From contig NZ_JBFEFH010000009.1 in NCBI RefSeq assembly GCF_040717455.1, positions 151,813-215,812 on the forward strand: a DNA stretch of 64,000 nt. The letters are read 5' to 3'. This DNA is from Tautonia sp040717455 (lineage in GTDB: Bacteria; Planctomycetota; Planctomycetia; Isosphaerales; Isosphaeraceae). The translations under genes and the position numbers were made by a program. Under the pieces are notes generated by a model, which saw only the letters and a program-made list of their open reading frames with translations, was not told the origin of the DNA and did not search any database. Each line of letters starts with the position of its first letter. Position 1 is the stretch's first letter. Shown piece after piece: positions 43,325 through 51,746 of the stretch.

Positions 43325-44788
43325 ATGCGCATCGCCATCGCCGGCCTGATGCACGAGTCGAACACCTTCAGCCCCGACCGGACCGGCCTCGATCAGTTCC
43401 GCGAGGGGAGTCTCGCCGACGGCCCCGCCCTCATCCCCGTCTGGCGCGAGGCCCACCACGAGGTCGGCGGCTTCCTCGAAGGGGCCGAGCGCTTCGGCTT
43501 CGAGGCCGTGCCCACGACGATGGCCTGGGCCACCCCCGGGGGGCCGGTCGACGACGCCGTGCTCGACGAGGTGACCGCCCGGATCGCCGACGCCCTCGCC
43601 CGCCTCCCCGTCGATGGGCTGCTGGTGGCGCTCCACGGCGCGATGGTCACGCCCCGCTTCCTCGACGCCGACGGCGAGGTCCTCCGCCGCCTCCGCGCCG
43701 CCCTCGGCCCCGACCGCCCCCTCGTCTGCTCGCTCGACTTCCACGCCAACGTCTCCCCGCTCATGGCGGAACATGCCGATGCCCTGGTCGGTTATCAGAC
43801 CTATCCCCACGTCGATCAGCGCGAGCGCGGGCTCCTCGCCGCCGAACTGATCGCCCGCGCCGTCCGCGGCGAAATCCGGCCCGTCACCGCGATCGCCCAG
43901 CCGCCGATGATCGTCAACCTGCTCGGCCAGGACACCGGTTCCGAGCCGATGCGCTCGCTCATGAACGAGGCCCGATCCCTCGAACGACGCCCCGGCCTCC
44001 TCTCGGTCAGCCTGATGGGCGGCTTCCCCTACGCCGACGTGCCCGAGATGGGCTCGTCCGTCATCGCCGTGGCCGATGGTGATCGATCCCTTGCGCAAGC
44101 TGCCGCCGATGAACTGGCCGATCGCCTCTGGTCGATCCGCCACGACCTCGACGCCCGACGCCCCGACTCCGCCGAGGCCGTCCGCCAGGCGATCGCCTCC
44201 GACCGCACGCCCGTCGTCCTCGTCGACCTCGGCGACAACATCGGCGGCGGCACCCCCGGCGACGGCACCGTAATCCTCTCCGAGCTGATCCGCCAGCAGG
44301 CCCGCGATGCCGTCGTCGTGATCCACGACCCCGACGCCGTCGCCGAGGCCGCCCGACTCGGCCCCGGCGCCACCTTCGACCGCCCCGTCGGCGGCCGGAG
44401 CCACCCCGATTACGGCGGCCCCGTGCCTGTCCGCGGCGTCGTCCGATCGCTCCACGACGGCACCTGGATCGAGGACGCCCCCCGCCACGGCGGCCGCCGC
44501 CACAACGACCAGGGGCCCACCGCCGTCATCGACCTCCCCGGCCTCATCACCCTCGTCCTCAACACCCTCCGCACCCCCCCCTTCAGCCTCGGCCAGCTCA
44601 CCAGCCTCGGCCTCGACCCCTCCTCCTCCTCCATCCTCGTCGCCAAGGCCGCCGTCGCCTACAAGGCCGCTTATGGTCCGATCGCCGGCTCGATCATCGA
44701 GGTCAACACCCCCGGCCTCACCGCCATCGACCCGGGGCGATTCGCGTATCGGAATATTCGAAGGCCGTTGTTCCCTATCGATCGGTGA
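43325..44788 (+). CDS. M81 family metallopeptidase (MlrC/DUF1485-like)
   Basis: 487 residues, ATG 43325. The start MRIAIAGLMHESNTFSP is the family hallmark. Other conserved segments are DGLLVALHGAM, SLDFHANVSP (metal-binding Asp/His), GYQTYPHVDQRERG and DLGDNIGGGTPGDG, with the MlrC C-terminal domain after about residue 300. Relatives open cyclic peptides (microcystin degradation, MlrC) or hydrolyse small amides, using a zinc ion. Planctomycetes carry several members, so the substrate cannot be named. No signal peptide; cytosolic. Confidence 0.9.
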   Translation: MRIAIAGLMHESNTFSPDRTGLDQFREGSLADGPALIPVWREAHHEVGGFLEGAERFGFEAVPTTMAWATPGGPVDDAVLDEVTARIADALARLPVDGLLVALHGAMVTPRFLDADGEVLRRLRAALGPDRPLVCSLDFHANVSPLMAEHADALVGYQTYPHVDQRERGLLAAELIARAVRGEIRPVTAIAQPPMIVNLLGQDTGSEPMRSLMNEARSLERRPGLLSVSLMGGFPYADVPEMGSSVIAVADGDRSLAQAAADELADRLWSIRHDLDARRPDSAEAVRQAIASDRTPVVLVDLGDNIGGGTPGDGTVILSELIRQQARDAVVVIHDPDAVAEAARLGPGATFDRPVGGRSHPDYGGPVPVRGVVRSLHDGTWIEDAPRHGGRRHNDQGPTAVIDLPGLITLVLNTLRTPPFSLGQLTSLGLDPSSSSILVAKAAVAYKAAYGPIAGSIIEVNTPGLTAIDPGRFAYRNIRRPLFPIDR

Positions 44789-45017
44789 TCGGCGGTCGAT
44801 CAGTCCTTCCCGGGCTCCCCAATCACGGATACGATGGTGCGCGATTCCCCGTTGCGGGCTTGTCACGTACGTAGACGCTACATGTCAGCAGTCGGCCCGA
44901 TTTGTTCAGGGGCATTTCCAGGGCCTTGAGGGCACCCGACATCGCCCATGACCTCGGCTGGCTTGACCGGCTCATAGCGACTGCGAGACGATCACACCGG
45001 GCAAACGGGATCGAACC

Positions 45018-45569
45018 ATGAGGATGAACCACTTTAACGTCCGTACCCTAATGATCGCCGTGGTGGTGATCGCGATCAACCTCTCCGTTGGGATTGCCCT
45101 TTGGCGACTCGATAAAACGCTCCTGTGTCGGATTGCCGTCATCGGGATGGCGATGCAATTCGGGCTGGTCCGGCTGATCCAGGGGCGAGGACGCCCCTTC
45201 TGGGGCGGGTACGTGGCCGCCGCCGCCGCGCTGATCTCGGCATCGAGCTTCCTCGTCTTCCCGCCCCAATTTGCGGGAGGCGCCCCGCCCGTATTTGGCC
45301 CGGCTCCCGCCCCGACGTATCCCGGCTCGGTGATGTGGCGGGCGTGGGACCGATACGATCGGTTCACCGATCCGCTCTGGGCGCCTGTCTACAGCTTCTT
45401 CGATCAGGCGGAATTCGACCCTCTGTCGCTGAGGGTCCAGGCCGCCGCGTATGCCTCGTACGCCTTGGTAGCGTCCCTACCCCAGTTGGCCATTGCGTTA
45501 CTTTGCGGTCTGGCCACTCAAGCGGCTGTCCGTCTCCTCTCGTCACGGCCGCCTTCGCCACTCGCATGA
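45018..45569 (+). CDS. small integral membrane protein of unknown function
   Basis: 183 residues, ATG 45018 (ATG 45024 possible). Three or four hydrophobic helices: residues 10-30 (TLMIAVVVIAINLSVGIALW), 38-55, 63-85 and a last one at about 145-170. The N-terminus RTLMIAVVVIAI resembles the opening of many short planctomycete membrane proteins of unknown role. The 229-bp gap upstream holds nothing recognised. The downstream side was hit by an insertion sequence 88 bp past the stop. Confidence 0.65.
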   Translation: MRMNHFNVRTLMIAVVVIAINLSVGIALWRLDKTLLCRIAVIGMAMQFGLVRLIQGRGRPFWGGYVAAAAALISASSFLVFPPQFAGGAPPVFGPAPAPTYPGSVMWRAWDRYDRFTDPLWAPVYSFFDQAEFDPLSLRVQAAAYASYALVASLPQLAIALLCGLATQAAVRLLSSRPPSPLA

Positions 45570-45657
45570 CGCCCGCTGTCATCACTGCCGGTAATCCGTT
45601 GGAGCCGATGTGCACGCGGGCGATTGCGACCAAACCGTTCGCCACCTGGAGTATTCC

Positions 45658-45680
45658 CCAGCCTGGTAGGGTCCGCTGTG
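45658..45680. repeat. left terminal inverted repeat of the IS
   Basis: 23 bp identical to the reverse complement of 47287-47309. It is followed inward by AGGCTGGGAT and a T run that also occur near the right end, where they are displaced by a hairpin. Confidence 0.85.
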
Positions 45681-45854
45681 AGGCTGGGATGTTTTCGATT
45701 TTCTTCGTGATCGGAGGCACCTGCGAGGGGCGGTCTGCCTGAGGCGATGGGTTCCGCGCGTCGGGCGTCTTCCCGCCTCGAATCGGGCTCGCGAGCCCCT
45801 CGGGCGGGCCGAGGGGCCCAGGTCCCGGCCCGGGTGGACCGCGATCGCCTCCGC

Positions 45855-47207
45855 TTACGCCGTCAGGACGATCATCTGCCATCCGAAATGCATGACGTTG
45901 TAGGCCAGCACGCACCACAACGCCACGCATCGCACCTTGGGCAGCCCTCGGACCCGGAACGGCGTCAGGCCCCGCTCGGACTTCAACTCCCCGTTGACCG
46001 TCTCGACCGTCGCGGCTCGGTCCTTGTAGCCCGACTTGGCCTCGGCCGTCCCCATCCGGCTCCGCCAGGCGGCCACCGCCTGGCTGTCCCCTTTCTTCGG
46101 TTGGTGCGGGTCGGCGGCCGTCTTCCGGGGCCGGGGCACCGGCATGGTCATCGTCACCGGGGGCTCGGACGCGGCGGCCAGGTCCAGGTCCTCGAGCTTG
46201 ACGTAACCGCCGTCGACCAGGTGCTCCCGAACCACGCCGCCGGTCCGCTCGGCGATCTGCTCACGCATCGGCTCGGCCAGCCCGGCGTCGCCGCCCGCGT
46301 TGGTCACCTCGACCCCGACGATGGCGCGGCTCTCGGTGTCCACGGCCAGTTGCACGTTGTACGCCGGGCGGCTGCCCCCGTCGGGCATCCGCATGTACCG
46401 CGACTCGGGGTCGGTCATGCTCGCCCGGGCCGGGTTCGACCGGCTGGGCTTGGCCTTCTGCTGCGCCTTGGCCTGCTCGACCTTCGCCAGCTCGTCGAGG
46501 GCCTGCGTCATGCGGTCGACCTTCCGCTGCGCCGCCCGCGTCTCGGCGGCCCGGCGTCGCTCGGTCGCGTCCTCGGCCCGCTCCGCCTGGCGCCGGATGA
46601 TCTCCAGATGGGCCCGCGCCTGCTGCAAGGCCCGCTCGATCGTCTCACGCCGCTTGAAGCTGTTGGCCCCGGCGCCGGCCCGGACCCGGGTGCCGTCCTG
46701 GGCGATCCGGCTGACCGTCACGAGCCCGCCGCGGATCAGCACCGCGAGCATCTGGGTCAGCAGGTCCTGAAGCGCCTGCGCGTGGGCCACCCGAAAGTCA
46801 TTGAGCATGTGATAGTTGACGGGCACCATGCCGCAGAGCCAGCGGTACGGGTCGCTCGACGCGCAGAGTCGTGCCAGTTCCCGGCCGCCGGCAACCCCCT
46901 GGGTGGCGGCATAGAGCCACAGCGCCACGAGCAGCTTCGGATCGGTGGCCGACCGCCCCGGCGTCTCGCCCCGGGCCCGGATCGCGTCAAGGAACCGCGA
47001 GAGGTCCCAGGACTCGACCAGTTGCCAGACGAGTCGTGCATCGTGATCGTCGCCGATCAATTCGTCGAGCGAGCAGGGCCGCATGAGCATCTGCTCGCGG
47101 TTAGGCCGCCGCAGTCGCGGCGGCGGGGCTGGGCCGAGGTCGACCGGGGGCCGCTCCGTCGGCCCGTCGTCGCCCTCCAGGTCGGGAAATAGCGGTGAAG
47201 TGCTCAT
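45855..47207 (-). CDS. IS1182 family transposase
   Basis: 450 residues from ATG 47207. An N-terminal DUF772-type domain (about 35-170: MLMRPCSLDELIGDDHDARL; KLLVALWLYAATQGV) is followed by a helical linker and a DDE nuclease domain. The three acidic positions can be assigned to QDGTRV, EHLVDGGYV and AATVETVNGELK. Length and motifs fit full-length members, without frameshift or stop, so cut-and-paste activity is plausible. The gene is the only one within the inverted repeats. Confidence 0.92.
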   Translation of the reverse strand: MSTSPLFPDLEGDDGPTERPPVDLGPAPPPRLRRPNREQMLMRPCSLDELIGDDHDARLVWQLVESWDLSRFLDAIRARGETPGRSATDPKLLVALWLYAATQGVAGGRELARLCASSDPYRWLCGMVPVNYHMLNDFRVAHAQALQDLLTQMLAVLIRGGLVTVSRIAQDGTRVRAGAGANSFKRRETIERALQQARAHLEIIRRQAERAEDATERRRAAETRAAQRKVDRMTQALDELAKVEQAKAQQKAKPSRSNPARASMTDPESRYMRMPDGGSRPAYNVQLAVDTESRAIVGVEVTNAGGDAGLAEPMREQIAERTGGVVREHLVDGGYVKLEDLDLAAASEPPVTMTMPVPRPRKTAADPHQPKKGDSQAVAAWRSRMGTAEAKSGYKDRAATVETVNGELKSERGLTPFRVRGLPKVRCVALWCVLAYNVMHFGWQMIVLTA

Positions 47208-47249
47208 GTGGATATTATGCACGACCAGGGGGCGAAAAAATCCCAGCCT

Positions 47250-47291
47250 CTGTGCGGACCTCCTCAACCCGGATCAGGGAGGTCCGCACAG
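47250..47291. repeat. 14-bp perfect hairpin inserted inside the IS right end
   Basis: CTGTGCGGACCTCC (47250-47263) and GGAGGTCCGCACAG (47278-47291) pair perfectly around a 14-nt loop. The left end of the IS lacks this segment: its 23-bp terminal repeat runs straight into AGGCTGGGAT. On the right the same AGGCTGGGAT is separated from the terminal repeat by the hairpin. Confidence 0.75.
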
Positions 47292-47309
47292 CGGACCCTA
47301 CCAGGCTGG
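47287..47309. repeat. right terminal inverted repeat of the IS
   Basis: 23 bp identical to the reverse complement of the left end. It ends 20 bp before the start codon of the leucine-rich-repeat gene. Confidence 0.85.
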
Positions 47310-47329
47310 AACGTCGCAATGGAGCGAAC

Positions 47330-48133
47330 ATGCCGAGGAAGTCGAAAGCCGTTCAGATCGCCGAGCAAATCGCCGCCGTCCAGGCGGGGGGCGACACGCT
47401 CAACCTCGACGCATTCAACGTCGTGACGACCCTCCCGGAGGAGATCCGGGGCTGTCGCTGGTTGCGCTGCCTGATGCTGGGGATCAACCCGTTGAAGGAA
47501 CTGCCGGACTGGATCGGAGAGCTGACGAGTCTCGAAGACTTGAACGTGTTCACCTGTCAGTTGGAACGCCTGCCCGACGCGCTCGGCGAGCTCACGTCCC
47601 TGACCTGCCTGGTCCTCACGAACAATCCGCTCCGTCAGGTGCCCGAATCGATCCGCAACCTGCGCCGGCTCCGCATCCTGAGCCTTTCGGGATGCGACCT
47701 CACGACGCTCCCGGCCTGGATCGGCGAGCTGACGGAGCTCGAAGAACTCGACCTGGATATGAACCAGTTGACCGAGCTGCCCGACTCGATTTGCCGCCTG
47801 ACGAAGCTCGAATCGCTCTCCCTCTCGACGGGATCGCGGCTGACCGCGTTGCCGGCGGACTTCGGGGACCTGGCCAACCTGAAGGACCTCGACCTCCGGG
47901 GCAATCGCCTCACCGCCCTGCCGGATTCCTTCTCGAAGCTCGTCCGGCTCCGATCGCTCGACCTGCGACGCAATCAGTTGACCGACGTCCCGCCTTATTT
48001 CTCGACATTCATCCAACTGAAGCAACTGGATCTCGGCGACAACCCCCTCCCCCCTCCCCTCGCCAAAGCCGCCGAGAAGGGGAGTCGAGCGATCTTGAAG
48101 GCGATCGCCACGCGGGAGACGCCTCCGGCCTGA
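47330..48133 (+). CDS. leucine-rich-repeat protein
   Basis: 267 residues, ATG 47330 with GGAG five bases upstream. About nine 23-residue leucine-rich repeats fill residues 30-250 with the pattern LTxLPxxIGxLTxLExLDL (for example LTELPDSICRLTKLESLSL). There is no signal peptide, kinase, Roc/COR or membrane domain, so it is probably a cytosolic binding protein. The IS ends 20 bp before the start, so its original promoter has been displaced and any transcription must now come from within or beyond the IS. The reading frame itself is intact. Confidence 0.85.
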   Translation: MPRKSKAVQIAEQIAAVQAGGDTLNLDAFNVVTTLPEEIRGCRWLRCLMLGINPLKELPDWIGELTSLEDLNVFTCQLERLPDALGELTSLTCLVLTNNPLRQVPESIRNLRRLRILSLSGCDLTTLPAWIGELTELEELDLDMNQLTELPDSICRLTKLESLSLSTGSRLTALPADFGDLANLKDLDLRGNRLTALPDSFSKLVRLRSLDLRRNQLTDVPPYFSTFIQLKQLDLGDNPLPPPLAKAAEKGSRAILKAIATRETPPA

Positions 48134-48151
48134 TGACGCGATGGGACGCGA

Positions 48152-48769
48152 TCATCCCGCCACGGCCGGCAGGAGCGAGGCCACGGGCAGCTCGGCAATC
48201 GCCCGTCCGTCGAGGGTCAGGGGGATGGCCTCGCAGTCGCCGAAGGAACGGATCGAGCGGTATTCAGGCTTGTCACCGCCGATCGGGTCGGCGTGGGCCT
48301 CGATGGTGCGCGTGCGGAGGTTCACCACCCAGTAGGCCACGACGCCGCCGGCGGCATAGGCCGATCGCATGCGACCGAGGTCCTTCGCCACGCTCGTGTC
48401 AGCGACCTCGATCACCAGGGAGACGTCGGCGGGGGTTGGGTCTCGGTCGAGGTAGTCGTCCGGGCCTCCGCGGACGATCGTTAAATCCGGTTCGGGGACC
48501 GAATGCGGCCCGAGGTGGAGCGGGCACTCGGGGGCCAGATGCCAGCCGGGCGGGATGATCGGGAACAGGGCGGCCAGAATCTTCTTCAGGGCGGTCGAGC
48601 GCGGCGGATTCTTGGTCATCTTCTCGACGAGCTGCCCCTCCCAGAGTTCGACCCGACGGCCTTCGGGAATCGCGCCGCATTCGATCATCCGGGCGTAATC
48701 CTCGGCCGTGATGAGGTACGGCCGGCCTCCCCTGGCCCCGGCCGGCGGGCTGCTGGGTGCGACGCTCAT
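48152..48769 (-). CDS. Uma2 family (DUF820) endonuclease-like protein
   Basis: 205 residues from ATG 48769 (GGGAG upstream). The PD-(D/E)xK-type fold is seen in RRVELWEGQLVEKMTKNPP, VPEPDLTIVRGG and VSLVIEVADTS, the last two carrying the Asp and Glu of the nuclease motif; the Lys-position residue is in SVAKDLGRMRSAYA. The family is abundant in cyanobacteria and planctomycetes, has many paralogues, and its biological role is unclear; a mobile-element or defence link has been proposed. It is convergent with the leucine-rich-repeat gene. Confidence 0.88.
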   Translation of the reverse strand: MSVAPSSPPAGARGGRPYLITAEDYARMIECGAIPEGRRVELWEGQLVEKMTKNPPRSTALKKILAALFPIIPPGWHLAPECPLHLGPHSVPEPDLTIVRGGPDDYLDRDPTPADVSLVIEVADTSVAKDLGRMRSAYAAGGVVAYWVVNLRTRTIEAHADPIGGDKPEYRSIRSFGDCEAIPLTLDGRAIAELPVASLLPAVAG

Positions 48770-48921
48770 GCGGAGGCTCCCTTGAACGGAATCCGACGAA
48801 CCACGTCTCCCCTCCATGCTACCCCGCTTCAGCCGGGCCCGTCGATGCAACCCGCCTCCGGACCCTGGGGGAGCGTTGCGACCCCCACTTTTGACTCACC
48901 GACGAGGGCAGCCCGATCCGA

Positions 48922-49584
48922 TCAGAGGACCCCGTAGCGGCGGAACGCCTCGGTGACGGTCATCCCCTCGGCGAGCTTGTCGCGGACGAGGTTCTCGCCG
49001 CGGACCTTGTCCTCAGCCTTCGCGATGGCCTCATCGGCGATGGCGGAGGGGACGAAGACGATGCCGTCGTGGTCGGCCAGGACGAGGTCGCCGGGCGCGA
49101 CGGACACGCCGCCGAAGTCGATCGGCACGTCGTGGGCCTCGACGTCGATCCGCCCCAGGCTGTCGGCCGGGTGGATGCCGCGGCAGAAGACGGGGAAACC
49201 CATCTCGATAATCGCCTGCGTGTCGCGCGTGAATCCGTCGATCAGGACGCCGCGGCACCCTCGGTAGCGGGCGGCGGTCGACAGGAGTTCGCCCCAGAAG
49301 CTCCACTCGCAGGAGGAGACGACCATCACATCGCCGTCCGCCAGCGCATCGACGGCGGCCATTTCCCCCTTGTACGGCTCGGCGGGTTCGAGGGTCGGCG
49401 CGACGATCGTCTTCACCGGCCGGACCACACCGGCGCAGCGGAAGGCGGGGGCCAGCGGGCGGATGTCGGCCCTCGGGCACTGGTTGCGGGCGCCGAGGCG
49501 GTCGAGCACGTCGGCCACCACGGGCGTGTACAATGCGGCCAGGCGATCGGCCAGGGCGATCGATTCAGACTTCGGGGCACTCAC
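48922..49584 (-). CDS. RraA family protein (HMG/CHA aldolase-like)
   Basis: 220 residues from GTG 49584. The RraA fold is marked by TPVVADVLDRLG, GELLSTAARYRGCRGVLIDGFTRD (the DG-x-x-RD metal/substrate motif) and DLVLADHDGIVFVP. Members include 4-hydroxy-4-methyl-2-oxoglutarate aldolases and the RNase E inhibitor RraA; the residues for divalent-metal pyruvate chemistry are present, so an aldolase or decarboxylase acting on a keto acid is more likely than RNase regulation. No pathway partner is adjacent. Confidence 0.9.
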   Translation of the reverse strand: MSAPKSESIALADRLAALYTPVVADVLDRLGARNQCPRADIRPLAPAFRCAGVVRPVKTIVAPTLEPAEPYKGEMAAVDALADGDVMVVSSCEWSFWGELLSTAARYRGCRGVLIDGFTRDTQAIIEMGFPVFCRGIHPADSLGRIDVEAHDVPIDFGGVSVAPGDLVLADHDGIVFVPSAIADEAIAKAEDKVRGENLVRDKLAEGMTVTEAFRRYGVL

Positions 49585-49736
49585 GAGAACAGGCTCCGTG
49601 GCGGGGGGACGGGTCGGCCGGTTGTCCCGGCATCCTCAGCCCCGTAGCATGGCAGACCGGGCCGCCGATGGCGAGAGACTGGCCCGGCTTTCCCGGCCCA
49701 CTCCCCCTCCATGTCTCCCCACCGAGAACGCCGTCG

Positions 49737-50147
49737 ATGCGACACCACCACCCCTCCTCCTGGACCCGCGTCGTCCTCCTTTGTGCCCTGCTCTGTGCTC
49801 CCGGCCTCGCCCTCGCCGACGACCCGGAAGGGGCCGCCTTCTTCGAGAAGAAGATCCGACCCGTCCTCATCGAACGCTGCTACGCCTGCCACTCGTCGCA
49901 GGCGAAGCCGCCGAAGGCCGGGTTCCGCGTCGATACCCGATCGGGCCTGCGCCGAGGCGGCCATTCCGGCCCGGCCATCGAGCCGGGGCGGCCGGACGAC
50001 AGCCTCCTCATCCGGGTGCTTGAGCATACGAGCGAGATCGCCATGATGCCCCCCGACGGCCGTCTGCCCGACGCCGTCCTCGACGACTTCCGCGCCTGGA
50101 TCGAGCGAGGGGCCCCCGACCCCAGGCCCGAAACCCCGCCCCACTGA
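49737..50147 (+). CDS. stand-alone planctomycete cytochrome C domain protein
   Basis: 136 residues from ATG 49737. Signal peptide (VVLLCALLCAPGLALA), then one planctomycete cytochrome C domain with heme site CYACH and the family tail SLLIRVLEHTSEIAMMPPDG. This domain normally opens a protein of 700-1100 residues with DUF1549/DUF1553; here the frame stops after WIERGAPDPRPE with no trace of those domains downstream. It may be a free electron carrier for the large cytochrome proteins or a truncated relic. The gene is intact and has a good signal peptide, favouring a real small protein. Confidence 0.8.
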   Translation: MRHHHPSSWTRVVLLCALLCAPGLALADDPEGAAFFEKKIRPVLIERCYACHSSQAKPPKAGFRVDTRSGLRRGGHSGPAIEPGRPDDSLLIRVLEHTSEIAMMPPDGRLPDAVLDDFRAWIERGAPDPRPETPPH

Positions 50148-50177
50148 GCCGATCTGGATCCAATCCCCCTGCTCCGA

Positions 50178-51746
50178 TCAGGCGTTCCCCTTTGATGCCG
50201 AGGCCATCGGCCCGTCGATCGGGTCGGCCAGCTCGGGATCGTGCTCCTTGTCCGGGACGCCGAAGACGTCGTCGAACGGGTCGGGCGAGCGCCGGGCCGA
50301 GGTCCCCCGGACCGCGCGGTCGATCCGCCGCTGGACCATTTCGAGCAGGAACTGGAAGAGGAACGTGAACCCCACCGCCGGCAGAAGGGACGCGATCCGG
50401 ACGGTCTGGATCGACATTTCCAGCGGCGCATCCCGGAGGATTCCCGTCGAGAGGAGGACGCCCGCGATCGGGCTGACGGCGATGATGGTGAACGCGGCAT
50501 TCTGATACCCGGCGCCCCCCAGCCCCGCCCCGATCACGAGCGGGACCAACCAGGCGAAGAACAGGAACAGGATAAACACCGTTTGTCCGTACTTGCGCAT
50601 GAACAGTTGTGCGGCCTGAAGCCCCAGCCCCACATAGGCGATGGTCAGGACGCCGATGGCGATCGTCTGCGAGTAGGCCGCCGCCCCGTCCTCGCCCCGG
50701 CCCTCGATCACCTCCCAGGCGATGGTCGTCCCGATCAGGACGATGCCGCAGAGCACGACCACCCCCAGGCGGTTGACCCCCGAGTCGGACCAGGGGTTCG
50801 GCCGCCGGCGCCCCATCCGAAGGGCTCGCCTGACCCCCTTGATGTACTCGCTCCGATCCGGCGTCAGCGTCGCCGCCAGCAACATGGCGATGAACATCAT
50901 GACATAAAGCAAGACGAGCACGACTCCGTCCACGTCTTGCAAACCCCACGTCACGCCGAGCACAAGGAACATGAGCGTCGTCAAAAACGCCATCGCCTGC
51001 CGCTTGGTGTAGAGGTGGGCGCGGTCCGACCGCATCCGGCGCACCGAGGGGACGAACAGGAAGCCGATCAGGATCAGTTCATACGCCACCACCAGGGGCA
51101 TCCACGGCACCGAGAGCCCGAAGAAGTCGATCCGCGCCATCCGCCCCGACAGGTCGAACAGCATGTACTGGACGCCGAAGAACAACCCCTGGCCCAGGAA
51201 CAGGCCGAAGACGACCAGGCCGATCAGCCCCCGGTTCCCCGCCTTCGGCTTCTTGCTGATCATCGCCCCCAGCAAGGTGAGCGTATGCACGAGCCCCGCC
51301 GCCAGCAAGAGCGGGAACTCGAACGCGAGCAACCCCTGCCACCCCGCCGGCCCGACCGCCGCCAGGAACACGGCAAAGGGCACCGTCAGCAACGTCAACC
51401 AGTACTGCAACAAGGGCGCGCCCAGCACGAACCCGACCGCCAGCCAGTGCGGCGGCACGGGCGAGACCCGGTGGAAGTCGAGGATCCCGCTCTCCCTTGC
51501 CCCCCCGACCGCGCTGCCGATCTCCCCCGCCCCGGCGAACACCAGGGTCACCACCTGGAGCATGATGATGAGGGTCAGCGGCGTCGTCCCGCTGAGTTGG
51601 TTGATCTGATAATACGACCAGCAGACGATCGCGCAGAGCGTCACCACCACGATCGACCAGGGGATCACCCGATTGCGGCGCAATCGAGAGCGGGCGTGCT
51701 TCGTCAGGATCGGGTTGTCGAGGACGATGTCGAACCGGCTGGCCAT
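50178..51746 (-). CDS. ABC-2 type transporter permease
   Basis: 522 residues from ATG 51746. Twelve or so hydrophobic helices over the whole length (IPWSIVVVTLCAIVCWSYY; GLIGLVVFGLFLGQGLFFG; VVLVLLYVMMFIAMLLAATL), with a cytosolic GARESGILDFHRVSPVPP loop typical of ABC-2 exporters and a charged C-terminus. It overlaps the stop of its ATPase by one base (TGATG), so translation is coupled. Substrate unknown. Confidence 0.9.
   Translation of the reverse strand: MASRFDIVLDNPILTKHARSRLRRNRVIPWSIVVVTLCAIVCWSYYQINQLSGTTPLTLIIMLQVVTLVFAGAGEIGSAVGGARESGILDFHRVSPVPPHWLAVGFVLGAPLLQYWLTLLTVPFAVFLAAVGPAGWQGLLAFEFPLLLAAGLVHTLTLLGAMISKKPKAGNRGLIGLVVFGLFLGQGLFFGVQYMLFDLSGRMARIDFFGLSVPWMPLVVAYELILIGFLFVPSVRRMRSDRAHLYTKRQAMAFLTTLMFLVLGVTWGLQDVDGVVLVLLYVMMFIAMLLAATLTPDRSEYIKGVRRALRMGRRRPNPWSDSGVNRLGVVVLCGIVLIGTTIAWEVIEGRGEDGAAAYSQTIAIGVLTIAYVGLGLQAAQLFMRKYGQTVFILFLFFAWLVPLVIGAGLGGAGYQNAAFTIIAVSPIAGVLLSTGILRDAPLEMSIQTVRIASLLPAVGFTFLFQFLLEMVQRRIDRAVRGTSARRSPDPFDDVFGVPDKEHDPELADPIDGPMASASKGNA

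Larger units (their letters stand above)
45658..47309 (-). mobile_element. complete IS1182-type insertion sequence
   Basis: About 1.65 kb bounded by perfect 23-bp inverted repeats (45658-45680 and 47287-47309), each reading inward CCAGCCTGGTAGGGTCCGCT. It encodes one transposase. The homology of the ends continues inward (AGGCTGGGAT, then a T run), but on the right side a 37-bp hairpin interrupts it. No obvious target duplication is visible in the flanks (ATTCC to the left, AACGT to the right). Intact transposase and ends suggest a recent, possibly active copy. Confidence 0.85.
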
